A stretch of 64,000 nt of DNA from Micromonospora polyrhachis (GCF_014203835.1 NZ_JACHJW010000001.1:372001-436000); one strand, 5' to 3'; shown: positions 27,332 to 37,271, counted from the first letter of the stretch. Translations and numbers: made by a program. Notes: generated by a model from the letters alone, not told the origin.

Positions 27332-27631
27332 TTACCAACCGTAGCCAAACTTAGCTTGCCAATGCTTGCCAATCATTGGCGCTGAGCTGCACAGACATAG
27401 CCAGACGCTCGCCACTTCTTGTCACTCGTCGTCAACGATTCGCCGGGTTTTCGGGGGGTAAACGGGGGGCTTGTGCACAGAACGGCGATAGGTCTCACCG
27501 CCGGCCGCTTCCCCACGGCGGAACCACGGCCTTCCCGCCGAGTGGCGGACGGACCGCGACGATCGGCAGACCAAGTGGCGAGGGCGTGTATGGGCCGACG
27601 CGGACGCCGTCGGGTTGCTCGCGGGCGTTGA

Positions 27632-28171
27632 ATGGGTTCCGTGATCGTATGGCTCAACGGAACCCACGGCGCAGGCAAGACGACGACCAGCGTGCTCGTG
27701 CAGCAACTGATTCCAGACTCCCGGGTGTTCGACGCCGAGAAGGTCGGCGAGACACTCATGGACATCACGCCGGGACTACCCGCCACAGACAACTTCCAGC
27801 ACTGGCCACCGTGGCGGCAACTCGTTGTCGAGACCGCCCGGCGGGTCCTCGACTACACCGGCGGCACCCTAGTGGTGCCCATGACTGTCCTGATCGAACC
27901 GTACTGGCGCGAGATCAGCACAGGTCTCGCCCACCACGGCATCCCGGTAAGACACTTCGTACTCCACGCCGACCAGGACACCCTCCGCGCACGCATAGCA
28001 GGGGCACACCCCATCCCCTCCCCGTTCCGCCTCAAATACCTCCAGCCCTACGCCGAGGCGGCCCGCACGTGGCTACACGCCGAGGCCGAGGTCGTCGACA
28101 CCACACACCTCACACCGGCCCAAGCCGCCCGCCAGATCGCCCTCCGACACTCCGCTGGCCGCGGAGGGTAA
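27632..28171 (+). CDS. TmrB-like P-loop nucleotide-binding protein
   Basis: The protein has 179 aa with an N-terminal Walker A (WLNGTHGAGKTTTS) and the layout of the tunicamycin-resistance protein TmrB / small kinase group. VFDAEKVGETLMDITPGLP follows, then WPPWRQLVVETARRVLD and later RHFVLHADQDTLRARIAG. It probably binds ATP and an unknown substrate in the cytoplasm; resistance to a nucleoside-type inhibitor is known for the family but unproven here. The start is ATG 27632; a GTG (residue 4) is an alternative. No operon partner is present. The region 27332-27631 holds no other supported gene. Confidence 0.75.
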   Translation: MGSVIVWLNGTHGAGKTTTSVLVQQLIPDSRVFDAEKVGETLMDITPGLPATDNFQHWPPWRQLVVETARRVLDYTGGTLVVPMTVLIEPYWREISTGLAHHGIPVRHFVLHADQDTLRARIAGAHPIPSPFRLKYLQPYAEAARTWLHAEAEVVDTTHLTPAQAARQIALRHSAGRGG

Positions 28172-28450
28172 GCCCTCACTGAGCTGGCTCGTCCGATCGT
28201 GACCGCCGAGGTCCACGACCTCCGTCCGGCGCACCTCGGAAGTCACCGCGAGCTACGACTCGCCGCCGGACGTCGCACTGGCTGCTGGGATTCGACCCCT
28301 TCCGCAACCAAGAAGGGGTCTTCGCGCTGCTCCCAATCTGCTCTCAGAGTGCGGTGCATCTGGTTCCAGCCGCATCACAACTCGCCTACTGCCAGCACCC
28401 CGACCTGCGACAATGCGAGACAACGCCACTTGACCAAGGACAGCTGACCT

Positions 28451-28600
28451 CTTCCGTGTCAAGGAACGGTCCCCAATGGCCTGACCAGCACGAACGTAGC
28501 GGGCCGCAGGTCAGGGCAAGACGATACGAGCAGCTCAGCCCTGTTGAGAGCCTTTCAGCGCGGTTGGGAGCGGCCGACCGCTCCCAACCTGCTCCCACCG
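28451..28600. repeat. dispersed repeat, copy B
   Basis: This is the second copy of the segment at 12959-13110, same orientation, about 15.5 kb apart. It sits in a gene-free stretch (28172-28836). The conserved arms CCTGACC and GGTCAGG occur in both copies. Confidence 0.75.
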
Positions 28601-28701
28601 CCGCCCCTCAGAAGAACGGTTGCCAGGAAGCTCCGGCTTGGCCCTCCTCCGACATCAAATCCGGCTCGGCCGAAAGGCACTCTTCCGTCACCACCGATAG
28701 C

Positions 28702-28744
28702 GAGCCAGAGTCGAATGTGAGCCAGAGTCGAATGTGAGCCAGAG
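28702..28744. repeat. 17-bp tandem repeat, 2.5 copies
   Basis: The unit GAGCCAGAGTCGAATGT occurs twice perfectly and then half (GAGCCAGAG). It lies between copy B of the dispersed repeat and the lipoprotein gene, about 90 bases past the end of that gene. Confidence 0.9.
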
Positions 28745-28836
28745 CCGTTCGGATGACAGACCGGGGCAGGCGGTCAGCTCCGGTGGCTGACCTTAGCGGT
28801 CCCCGACCCGTGCGGCGGAAGCGGGGACCGCCACGG

Positions 28837-29544
28837 TCAACGGCCGGCGAGCGCCTTCGCCGCCACCGCCGCCACCTGGGGCAGCAGCTCCCGCGCGTCG
28901 GCCTGCTCCGAGGTACGCACCCGGACCTTCGAGACGATCTCCGCTCGGGCCAGGTACACCGTGCACGCCTGGTAGGCCCGGTCGGCCGAGCGGGCGATCC
29001 GCTCGCAGAACGCCCACTGCGCGTCCACGCCCGGCAGGGCGGGCAGGACCAGCTCGCCGGTCAACCTCGGCGTACCTTCACGCGAGTCGTACGTCCGGCA
29101 GGTGGTCCGCCTCTTCACCTCGGCGACCACCTGGTTCCCCGGAATGACCTGCTCGTCGCGAAAGAAGGGCATCGTGTACTGCTTGACGTAGGTCCACGCG
29201 GGCGTGTCCTGACCCGACTCCCACTCCCGCAGGTAGCCCAGCCCGAGCCACTCGAACAGGGGCTCGGGATCACCACAGGGAGACAGCCGGTCGCTGCCGG
29301 CCGAATCCTCGCCGACCCGCAGCCCCAGGCCGAGCAGCCCATCCGGTGCGATGGTCCTCCGCTCCATCCCCTCCGCCGGGCCACTGTAGGTGTACCCACT
29401 GGGCGCGGGCGAGGGGCTGAACAAGGTCCCGGGACCGGCCGGCGATGCCACCCGACCAGGCTGCCGCCCAGCAGTGGTCTGACAGCCGGCCAACCCGGCC
29501 AGCACCGCCGCCGCCACGACGACAAAATGGATACGCCGGGTCAC
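28837..29544 (-). CDS. lipoprotein, probable immunity partner of the RHS toxin
   Basis: The protein has 235 aa. A short basic start (VTRRIHF), a hydrophobic stretch and the lipobox LAGC (about residues 16-19) mark a lipoprotein anchored outside the membrane. The mature part contains four or more cysteines (CGDPEPLFEWLGLGY, TTCRTYDSREG, FCERIARS). The GTG at 29544 overlaps the RHS stop as GTGA, so translation is tightly coupled. Genes directly after a polymorphic toxin are usually immunity genes, and the extracytoplasmic site suggests a toxin acting in the cell envelope. The family is not recognised. Confidence 0.75.
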   Translation of the reverse strand: MTRRIHFVVVAAAVLAGLAGCQTTAGRQPGRVASPAGPGTLFSPSPAPSGYTYSGPAEGMERRTIAPDGLLGLGLRVGEDSAGSDRLSPCGDPEPLFEWLGLGYLREWESGQDTPAWTYVKQYTMPFFRDEQVIPGNQVVAEVKRRTTCRTYDSREGTPRLTGELVLPALPGVDAQWAFCERIARSADRAYQACTVYLARAEIVSKVRVRTSEQADARELLPQVAAVAAKALAGR

Positions 29545-32500
29545 AGGCACAACCTCTGACATCTGTTGCCCTCACTCTGGGTCCGACCGGGCGCCGGCGG
29601 CCCCTGCACCGTCGGCGGAGTGGAGCCACCGAGCGAGAAAGTGATCTCGCGGGTGATGCTGCCGCGCAGCGTGTAGTTCTTGGCCAGGCCCACCACCGAC
29701 AGCCTACCGAAGTACTCGTCGGGGATACCCATGAACGTGCCGCCGTTGTTGAAGTTCCACCGGTCCACACCGTGCATGGTCACCTTCATGGTGACCTTGT
29801 CGCCGTCCACTGTGACATCCGCGCTGCTCCACCGGTTGTACGAACCCAACGCGGCCTGCCAGTTCCAGGTCTTCGCCCCGCCATCCCAGCGGTGGTTCTC
29901 TCCGGTGATCTGGAACGAGGTGAGCCCGGTGGTCTTCACCAGCTCCGCAGCTCCACGCTGGAGCGCGGCGAGTTCCAGGTCCACGCTCTGCCGGATCAGC
30001 GGGTCCTCCCGGTACGCCTCTTCGAGGTTGAAGTGCCAGTCCGACCCGTCACCGTCGAGGTAGTGGTTGAACTCCTCGTTGTTGTCGTCCATGTCGGAGC
30101 AAACCGGGTCACCGATTGCGAAGGCCCCACGGCAGGCACCGAGCATGAGGTGTGCCAGCGCCTTCCGCCGGTAGTCCTCCGCCGTCGGCTTCTGCTTCGG
30201 GTCGTAGGGGAAGTCGTCGTTCATGTCCTCCAGTGTCGGTTCGCGTGGGCCGCCGACGCAGTACCCGTTCCGGGTGCAAGTCTTGCGGCTTTTTATCGTT
30301 TTTCGGACGTTCCGGATGATCTTCTTCATCAGCTTGCCGATGTTGAACAGACCCGTCGGGTCGGTCATCCCGACCGGGTTGTTGCTGGCGTAGGCGTACC
30401 TGTTGATCTGCTGCGGATCGGTGAAGTCGATCTGCGGGTCTACGCTGAGGAACCGTCCGGTTGCCGGGTCGTACTCCCGTGCCCCCAGGTGCACCAACCC
30501 TGTGGTGCTGTCCCGGGTACCGCCGACGAAGCCCTTCTCGTCCGGCCAGGTGGTCGCCTGCGCGCCCCGGGATCCGCCGTACGGGGTGGTCCGCCGCCAG
30601 TTGATCGCGCCGGTGGTGGCGTCGATGGTGCAGGTGGCGGTGTCATGGTGGTCAGCGGCCTGGAAGTGCACCCCGCCCGAGTTGCGCACGGCCACGGTCC
30701 GGCCGCCGAACGCGTAGAACCGGGTGCCGCTGACCGTCTTGCTGGCCAGGTCCAGCCGTAGTTCCATGCCGGGCAGGTAGAGCGTGGTGGCGTTGGGTTC
30801 CTTGCGCAGCATGCGGGAGCCGCTGGCGTCGTAGACGAAGGAGGTCGCTTGCCCGCCCTCAGTCACCGAGGCGACGTGTCCCTCCGGATCCCAGGTGAGC
30901 ACCTGGGCCTGTACCCGGCTGGCCACCCGCCGCGCGATCGTGTTGCCGGCCGCGTCGTAGTCGTACTCCGACACCGTGTTCCCGGTCGGTCCGGACTCCT
31001 CCACCCGGCTCACCGCGTGCGGTCGGGGCGATCCCGTCGGCGCGTAGGTGTAGGTACGGACCGTGGGCGCGACGCCGGTCGGGCCGTACTCGGTTTCCCG
31101 GGTACGGTTACCGGCCGCGTCGAACTCCCAGCTCAGGTGGTACGGCGCTGGTCCGCCAACGCCACTGGTCTGCGGCCCGCCCATGCACGGGTCGGCATCC
31201 GCCGAGTCGGTGGCCCAGGCGGAGGAGAGCCGCCGCTGGTGGTCGTAGGTAAAGCACTGGATGTCGCGCGGGCCGTTGGCCGGGGTGTCGGCGACCGAGA
31301 GCAGGTTGCCCGCAGCGTCGTAGTGGTAGCGGGTGTCCAGGTCGATGGTCGCCACGCCCTGCCGTTCGAGCCGCATACCGGCGAGCCGGTTGGTGCCCCG
31401 CTCGTGGCTGTACGTTAGCCAGGTCTTCTTACCACCCGTGTTCAACTCCAGTTGCAGCAGCTCACCGGTGTCGGCGTAGCTGGTGGCGTTCGCGTACGGG
31501 GTGGCCCCGGCCACCGTCGTCGGCCGGCCCAGGCTGTCGTACGAGGTGACGACCGCCTCGCCGGCGAGGCCACCGGCGGCGGGCAGCCCGACGCTCTGCA
31601 CGGTGCCATCGGAGTTGTAGACGGTGGTGAAGTCGTACGTGCCGGCGAGTCCGGCACCGGCCTCGGTCGGGATGACGTAGCTGGTCTTCAACGGTCGGTA
31701 GAGCGCGTCGAGCGTGGCGTTGACGACGCCGTACGTCTTGCCGCCGATGTAACGGGCGTTGTAGTACAGCTGTCCCTTGGCCACCGTGTCGTACACCCAT
31801 TCGGCCAGCTTGGTGCCGCTGCCGACCGCGCCCTGCCAGGTCTGGGTCTTGCGGCCCAGCTTGTCGTAGACGTGCGAGACGGTACCGCCGCGCGCGTCCA
31901 CTGTCGAGGTGACCTGGCCCAGGTCGTCGTAGCCGTACACGGTGGTGCCGGCGTCCGGGTCCTCCGTGCGGATCTTCTGCCCGCGCAGGTCGTAGCTGGT
32001 CCGCCAGAGGTTGCCGGCCGGGTCGGTCACGGTCGCGAGTAATCCGGTAGGCGTGTAGGTGTAGCGGGTCACGTCGGCCGGCCCGGTCGGCATGGTCCCG
32101 TGGTGGTAGTAGATGGCGGTGGGCTTGCCCTGGGCGTTGGTCACCGTGGTGACCGGGGTGGCGCCGGCCGGCGGGTCGACCCGCACCTGGTCGCCCTCGT
32201 AGCTGGTGGTGGTACGCCAGCGCTCGTCGCCCGCGACGAAGGTAATCTCGTTGGTCGGCCGGTCGGCGGCGTCGTACACGTAACCGGTCTGCCCGTTGAC
32301 TGAGCCCTCAGGTACCACGATCGGCAGGTCACCAGGGGTGCCGAGAGCGAAGTAGGCGTCGTTCTTCTTGGCGATCTTGCCGGTGGCGCTGTGGTAGGTG
32401 TCCGTGAGTAGCCAGCCACCCCGAGGCCCCTGCGCCTGCGTCTGGCGCGGCCGGAGCAACCCGTCGAAGAGCTGGTAGCCCACGCCGTAGGTGCCGTCGT

Positions 32501-35500
32501 TCTTGATCTTCTCGGTCTTGATGACGACCGGCTTGTCCTTCCGGATCACGTACTCGTACTTCACGTTCGGGGTCTGGCCGGCGTCCTTGGACCGGTCCGG
32601 CTGCCAGACCCGGACGAGCCGCCCCAGCGCGTCGTACTCGGTGTCGGTGATTTTGAGGTTCGGGTCGACCACCCGGGTCGGGTTGCCGAACCCGGGTTCG
32701 ATCGTGGTCACCGTCTCGTGGTCCAGCGGGTTCTTGACCTTCGTCTGCGTGGTCAGCCCGTTGGTCTCCAGATACTCGGTCCGGGTGACGTGTCCGAGCG
32801 CGTTCTTCGCGCTGGTCACCCGCCCGTACCCGTCCACCACGGACTCCGAGGTGGTCACGTAGGTCGCGGTGGTGCCGTCGTGGCTCTTGATCTCCTCGAC
32901 CCTGGTCGGGCTGCCGGCGGTCGGCGCGGCGCCCCAGGCCAGCCCGTCGTAGGAGGTCTTCTTGTCGCTGACCAGTTGGGTTGCCCGGTTCGGACTGGTC
33001 ACCGAGCAGCGGACCGAGACGGTCTCCGAGCGGGACTCCAGGGAGTAGAGGTACCGGCCGGGCGCGTCCACGTAGGTCGGGCGGGTGCACTTGTCGTCGT
33101 CCGGGGTGCTGATGTCGCCGAGGTCATCGACCTGGGTGACCCGCCCCCAGGTGGTGTCGTGGCTGGTGACCGTTTTCTTCTCGCGCCAGCGCAGCTGGCC
33201 CTGCGCGTCCGGGCTGAGCTGCTCCAGCGTCCGGGTGGTTTCGGTACCGCCGAGGTAGGCACGTCGGGTACCCCAGGACTCGGTCTGCGTGGCGGTATGG
33301 TGTAGCCACGGCATATTGATTGTTTTGGACAGGACCGACTCGCCGTTGTGGACGGTCGTTTCCAGCTCGTGGCCAGCCCACTCGTCCCGGTCCACGTAGT
33401 CGGCTCCGGTCGAGTCCTTCACCGTGACGTCGCGGGTGCCGCCGCTGGACGTCTTGTCGCCGTCCATACCACGCAGGAAGACGTGGTCGGTCCGGGTGTG
33501 CAGGGTCTGCACGTCGCCGGTGCGAACCGTGACGTTGCGGTAGCCACGCCACTCCGCCCAGGTCAGATCCTCGGACTTGGTGATCCCGTCCGGCGGCGTC
33601 TTGCGCCAGGCGGCGTCGCCATCGTAGTCGTACCGGGTGACCATGTCCGGGTTGCCGCCGGTGCGGTCGGTCTGCACGACCTCTCCGACGACGTACTTGT
33701 GGAACCAGTCGTTGATCGGCTCGTCGGTGCCCAGCGGGTTCCAGCGGACCGGGAAGCAACGTTTGGTCGACTCGCCCGGCTTGGGTAGGGGGCCGGAGGA
33801 GCAGTCCGTCGGCTTGTAGTTGATGTCGATCTGAGCACCGGAGTCGGTGTAGATCGTACGCAGCCGGTACCGGATCAGCGGCGAGATGTTCGGGTCGGTC
33901 TCGATCCGGTTTGCCATCTGCCCGCCGACGAGGTCCACCGACGGCAGGGTGATCGTGGTTCCGTCCTGATGGCCCTTATGCGCGATGTTGGCGAGCCAGA
34001 GCGAACGTGAGGCGTCGCCGTTGTTCTTGAACTCGTGGGTGAGTTCCCACGACTCGATCGGCGACCAGGCATCGCCCGAGCGGATTTCGGTGGTGATCTG
34101 GGTCAGCCGCTTGCGCGTCCAGAAGCTCGGCGCGGCCTGCTCTGGCTTGCAGTGCGTCTGTGCCGCGCAGTTTAGGTCGAACGGCACGTCGGGCCAGGAC
34201 GCTGCGGTCTGGTCGTTCAGGTCGGCCGGGTCGCAGTCGACGCCGCCACCGGGCAGGCACCGCTCGGCGGTGTCGAAGCGTACCCGCACCGGCGCGTCGG
34301 TCGTGTAGACCGCGTTGTCCCGCTCGCCGTAGTCGATCCGCCGCAGGTAGCCACCCCGGTGGTAGGCGTCGCCGTCGACGTCGGTCTTGAAGCCCCGGGC
34401 GTAGTGGTTCGTCTCCCGCTCGTAGAAGTAGGAGATCACGTTGCCCCGAATGTCCTTCACGTAGTCGAGGTTCCAGCGCCACGCCTGGTCGCAGTACGAG
34501 TCGGTGAACCCGGAGGTGCGGTTGCACGGCTCGTTGGCGTCGTCGCCGTACACCGGCATGGTCCACACCGATCGGGTCTCCTCCTGGCCAGTCGCCCCGG
34601 TCCAGCCGGGCAGGCGGTTTTGGCCGAAGTAGTACTCCGTACCGTCGGTGGTGGTGACCTTCCAGTACTCGCCGTCGTTGTCGCCGTTGGTCGCCCCGGT
34701 CAGCCGCTCGATCTTCGAGCCGTCGTCGTCCTGGAGCTTCCAGAGGTTTTCGTTGATCTTTATCAGTTCACCGGAGCGGCCACCGAGCATGATGGTGGCG
34801 TTCGGGTGCGACCAGCAGTTGCGACGCTGAAGCTCGTCGTAGCCGTACCACAAGGACTCCGCCGGTAGGTCACCGCTGACCGGCGAACTGCTGCCCTGCA
34901 TCGTGCCGTCCGGGTTGTACGTCGTGGTGAACTCGTAACTTCCGGCAAGCTTGCCTTCGCTGGCTGGCACGACGTACCTCGTCGTTGTCGGCCGGTACGC
35001 ATGGTCTCGCAGCGGGTAGACGATGCTGTAAGTGCTCCCGCCGTCGAAGCGTTGAGAGTACGAAAGCTGCCCCTTGTGGCAGGTGGCATATGTCCATCCA
35101 GCGAGCTTTGTGCCCTTATCGCCGTCGCCGAGGTAGACCGCGGTGCGCCGGCCGAGCTTGTCGAATGTGGTGTACAGGTGGTCGCCTGTGGCGGTCTTCA
35201 TCCGGGTGAGCCGGCCTACCTTGTCGTACTTGTACTCGCTTGTGCCGGCGTCCGGGTCAACGGCCTTCAGTTTGCGACCGAGAAGGTCGTAGGTGAACGA
35301 CCACGTGTTGCCAGCCGCGTCTACCACGCTGTTCAACTGTCCAGAAATGTTGTAACCGTATTTGATCTTGTCGTACCCAGTCGTGCGTCGTGGGTCCCGC
35401 GCCTGCCACAACTCGGCGGTATGCCCTTGGACGTCTTGCAGCGTGGTGGTTGGTGTACCGCCAGCAGGTGGGTCGACGTGTACGCGGTCACCGCCGTAGC

Positions 35501-36089
35501 GGTTCGTCGTTCGCCAGCGTTCCTCACCGGCCACGGCGAAGATCTCCACCGTTATCCGGTCGGCGCCATCGTAGACGTAGAGTTGCTGTCCGTCGACCTC
35601 GCCGCTGCGGATTTCGTCCTCATCAAGGATCACACCCGAGGCCAGGCCAGCCGCATAGTAGTTCTCGTTCTTCCGCTTCACCTGGCCGGTGGCGGTGTAG
35701 AAGGTGTCAGTAACCAGCCGGCCGTTGTTTGGGCCAGGCTGCTGTGTCTGCCGAGCCCGCAGCAGGCCGTCGAAGATCGCGTACTCGGAACGGTAGCTAC
35801 CGTCGTTTGAGATGCGGTCGGTACGGATCCATGTCGCCTGCGACTTGGTAATGGCGTAGGTGTACCTGATACTCGGATCGGTGGTGGTTCGCCGGTCCGG
35901 GAACCATATCTTTGCCAGCCGGCCGAGCGAGTCGTATGCGTTGACCGTGACCTTGCCGTTGGGATCTGTTTCCTCCAGTGGAAGGCCCCACTCTGGGGCG
36001 TACGTGACCGACGTCTTCTGGTTGAGCGGGTTAAGGGTGTCGATCCTGGTGGTCAGTCCGTTTGTCGCGCCCTTAACGAAGGGCCGAGG
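29541..36089 (-). CDS. RHS/YD-repeat polymorphic toxin, 5'-truncated chimera
   Basis: A single frame of 2182 codons stays open to 36089 but has no start there; GTG 35681 is inside an RHS unit, so the true N-terminus is lost. Part 1 (36089 to about 34830) holds YD repeats such as YDSLGRLAKIWFPD and YDLLGRKLKAVDPDAG. At ELQRR|NCWSH the protein jumps to sequence from an earlier region of an RHS protein (LWKLQDDDGSKIERLTGATN, YYFGQNRLPGW). A second, paralogous repeat series then ends in the RHS core (LGAREYDPATGRFLSVDPQ, NRYAYASNNPVGMTDPTGLF). The remaining 200 residues form the variable toxin tip, with GENHRWDGGAKTWNWQAALG and GVDRWNFNNGG. Expression may be lost with the 5' end. Confidence 0.85.
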   Translation of the reverse strand, partial: PRPFVKGATNGLTTRIDTLNPLNQKTSVTYAPEWGLPLEETDPNGKVTVNAYDSLGRLAKIWFPDRRTTTDPSIRYTYAITKSQATWIRTDRISNDGSYRSEYAIFDGLLRARQTQQPGPNNGRLVTDTFYTATGQVKRKNENYYAAGLASGVILDEDEIRSGEVDGQQLYVYDGADRITVEIFAVAGEERWRTTNRYGGDRVHVDPPAGGTPTTTLQDVQGHTAELWQARDPRRTTGYDKIKYGYNISGQLNSVVDAAGNTWSFTYDLLGRKLKAVDPDAGTSEYKYDKVGRLTRMKTATGDHLYTTFDKLGRRTAVYLGDGDKGTKLAGWTYATCHKGQLSYSQRFDGGSTYSIVYPLRDHAYRPTTTRYVVPASEGKLAGSYEFTTTYNPDGTMQGSSSPVSGDLPAESLWYGYDELQRRNCWSHPNATIMLGGRSGELIKINENLWKLQDDDGSKIERLTGATNGDNDGEYWKVTTTDGTEYYFGQNRLPGWTGATGQEETRSVWTMPVYGDDANEPCNRTSGFTDSYCDQAWRWNLDYVKDIRGNVISYFYERETNHYARGFKTDVDGDAYHRGGYLRRIDYGERDNAVYTTDAPVRVRFDTAERCLPGGGVDCDPADLNDQTAASWPDVPFDLNCAAQTHCKPEQAAPSFWTRKRLTQITTEIRSGDAWSPIESWELTHEFKNNGDASRSLWLANIAHKGHQDGTTITLPSVDLVGGQMANRIETDPNISPLIRYRLRTIYTDSGAQIDINYKPTDCSSGPLPKPGESTKRCFPVRWNPLGTDEPINDWFHKYVVGEVVQTDRTGGNPDMVTRYDYDGDAAWRKTPPDGITKSEDLTWAEWRGYRNVTVRTGDVQTLHTRTDHVFLRGMDGDKTSSGGTRDVTVKDSTGADYVDRDEWAGHELETTVHNGESVLSKTINMPWLHHTATQTESWGTRRAYLGGTETTRTLEQLSPDAQGQLRWREKKTVTSHDTTWGRVTQVDDLGDISTPDDDKCTRPTYVDAPGRYLYSLESRSETVSVRCSVTSPNRATQLVSDKKTSYDGLAWGAAPTAGSPTRVEEIKSHDGTTATYVTTSESVVDGYGRVTSAKNALGHVTRTEYLETNGLTTQTKVKNPLDHETVTTIEPGFGNPTRVVDPNLKITDTEYDALGRLVRVWQPDRSKDAGQTPNVKYEYVIRKDKPVVIKTEKIKNDGTYGVGYQLFDGLLRPRQTQAQGPRGGWLLTDTYHSATGKIAKKNDAYFALGTPGDLPIVVPEGSVNGQTGYVYDAADRPTNEITFVAGDERWRTTTSYEGDQVRVDPPAGATPVTTVTNAQGKPTAIYYHHGTMPTGPADVTRYTYTPTGLLATVTDPAGNLWRTSYDLRGQKIRTEDPDAGTTVYGYDDLGQVTSTVDARGGTVSHVYDKLGRKTQTWQGAVGSGTKLAEWVYDTVAKGQLYYNARYIGGKTYGVVNATLDALYRPLKTSYVIPTEAGAGLAGTYDFTTVYNSDGTVQSVGLPAAGGLAGEAVVTSYDSLGRPTTVAGATPYANATSYADTGELLQLELNTGGKKTWLTYSHERGTNRLAGMRLERQGVATIDLDTRYHYDAAGNLLSVADTPANGPRDIQCFTYDHQRRLSSAWATDSADADPCMGGPQTSGVGGPAPYHLSWEFDAAGNRTRETEYGPTGVAPTVRTYTYAPTGSPRPHAVSRVEESGPTGNTVSEYDYDAAGNTIARRVASRVQAQVLTWDPEGHVASVTEGGQATSFVYDASGSRMLRKEPNATTLYLPGMELRLDLASKTVSGTRFYAFGGRTVAVRNSGGVHFQAADHHDTATCTIDATTGAINWRRTTPYGGSRGAQATTWPDEKGFVGGTRDSTTGLVHLGAREYDPATGRFLSVDPQIDFTDPQQINRYAYASNNPVGMTDPTGLFNIGKLMKKIIRNVRKTIKSRKTCTRNGYCVGGPREPTLEDMNDDFPYDPKQKPTAEDYRRKALAHLMLGACRGAFAIGDPVCSDMDDNNEEFNHYLDGDGSDWHFNLEEAYREDPLIRQSVDLELAALQRGAAELVKTTGLTSFQITGENHRWDGGAKTWNWQAALGSYNRWSSADVTVDGDKVTMKVTMHGVDRWNFNNGGTFMGIPDEYFGRLSVVGLAKNYTLRGSITREITFSLGGSTPPTVQGPPAPGRTQSEGNRCQRLCL

Positions 36090-36214
36090 CTAACATCCTA
36101 AAACAATAAATAAAATCAGGGGCGTCCCCGCTTACCGGATGGCCATTTTTGGTCAGCCATTATTGCAGCCTCGCAGCACCGCTGGCACGCGTTCGAACTA
36201 TCCGGGTCCCAACT

Positions 36215-36490
36215 TTAATCCTCCCTAATCATTCGCCCAACCCGAGCGCGACAAACTGTCATACCCCTGAAGACCAACGCATGCTCTATGAGGACTCGCC
36301 GCTCAATCAGGGTCGTCCACCGCCGATTAAGAGGCATGTATTTCGGACGCAATGGCGGCGACCCCTCCGCAACGATCTGAGATGCCAAACAGGACTGACA
36401 AGCCCACCACAGGCCCCAACCCGTGTCCGATTCACCGAAATTGGCACCATTTAGCATGACGCCCCCGCAAACATCACATATCACAATCAA
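36215..36490 (-). CDS. small protein with zinc-binding cysteine pairs
   Basis: The frame (91 codons, TTG start, or GTG two codons later) begins IVICDVCGGVMLNG and continues GWGLWWACQSCLASQIVAEG, so two CxxC pairs about 25 residues apart could bind zinc. The surrounding 36.1-36.55 kb is clearly poorer in GC than its neighbours, which suggests foreign origin. The family is unknown, and the gene could be a fragment. It lies between the truncated 5' end of the RHS gene and an IS remnant. Confidence 0.4.
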   Translation of the reverse strand: MIVICDVCGGVMLNGANFGESDTGWGLWWACQSCLASQIVAEGSPPLRPKYMPLNRRWTTLIERRVLIEHALVFRGMTVCRARVGRMIRED

Positions 36491-36567
36491 GAACCTTTAT
36501 CAACAGCCAACCATTGGGAAATTCAAGAGAGGGGCGACTCGAACAAACCATCCCGGAACCTGACGCC

Positions 36568-36800
36568 TGTACCGTTTCAAAATCCCGTTCATACCTGTGA
36601 CCTAGCCTTTGAAGATCTGGTCAGGCTGCCCGATGGTATTCATTGACCACCCCGCCGAGCCGTCGTCGGCGCCGTACGAGGGCATCCATCGAGATGACGA
36701 CAGTCGGGTCGTGGTTGGGCGGCAACTGTTGCAGGCCTTGATGCGGGCGATCGTCCAACCAGGTCGCGTGAGTCCATCTGTTCGCGGTCAGGCCTCCGCT
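36568..36800 (-). mobile_element. 3' end fragment of an insertion sequence, copy B
   Basis: The minus-strand frame [19 protein letters not shown], then [20 protein letters not shown] and [14 protein letters not shown], stops at 36621. It is the C-terminus of an integrase-type (DDE) transposase, and a stop lies upstream of the fragment. The tail shares GAAGATC and a TACCGTTTCAAAA-like end with copy A at 22816-22930. The following stretch 36801-37271 contains no gene I can support; a plus-strand reading WRTIGTSTLELLLNTLVDRP at about 37070-37130 looks coding but is short and unplaced. Confidence 0.7.
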
Positions 36801-37271
36801 TCAGCGGGATGGCGTCCCGCTGAGTCCATGAAGCGCCGGCCCTGTCCATCACGCCGGAGCACCCCCAGAGCACCCGCGAAACGCCCTACAGGTGATGACC
36901 CATAAGGCATCGAGTCCATAACCTGACCGCCGGATCTCGGCGACCCCGTACATCAACTCGACCACGTCTTCGCCCGGCAATCGACGCTCCTTCGGTTTTT
37001 GCTGCCGATGCTCGGCCGGCGAGGCGAACACCGCTGCAAGTGGGTGACGCCGGCAGACAGGGCGTCTGGCGCACCATCGGGACCAGCACCCTCGAACTGC
37101 TGCTCAACACGCTCGTGGACCGGCCGGAGCAGCTTTACGACTTGGCCTGGTCGGACAGCGAGGCCCGCATCAAGGGCATCGACCAGGGTGCTGCGCTTGG
37201 AAATGTTGGTTGACCAGCCGGCGAGCCGGCTGGCGATATCGGTGATGGTGGCCAGATGCAGCCATCCGTAC

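Noticed and set aside
28702-28744. CRISPR or regulatory iteron
   Set aside because: Only 2.5 perfect 17-bp units with no spacers; a simple tandem duplication is enough.
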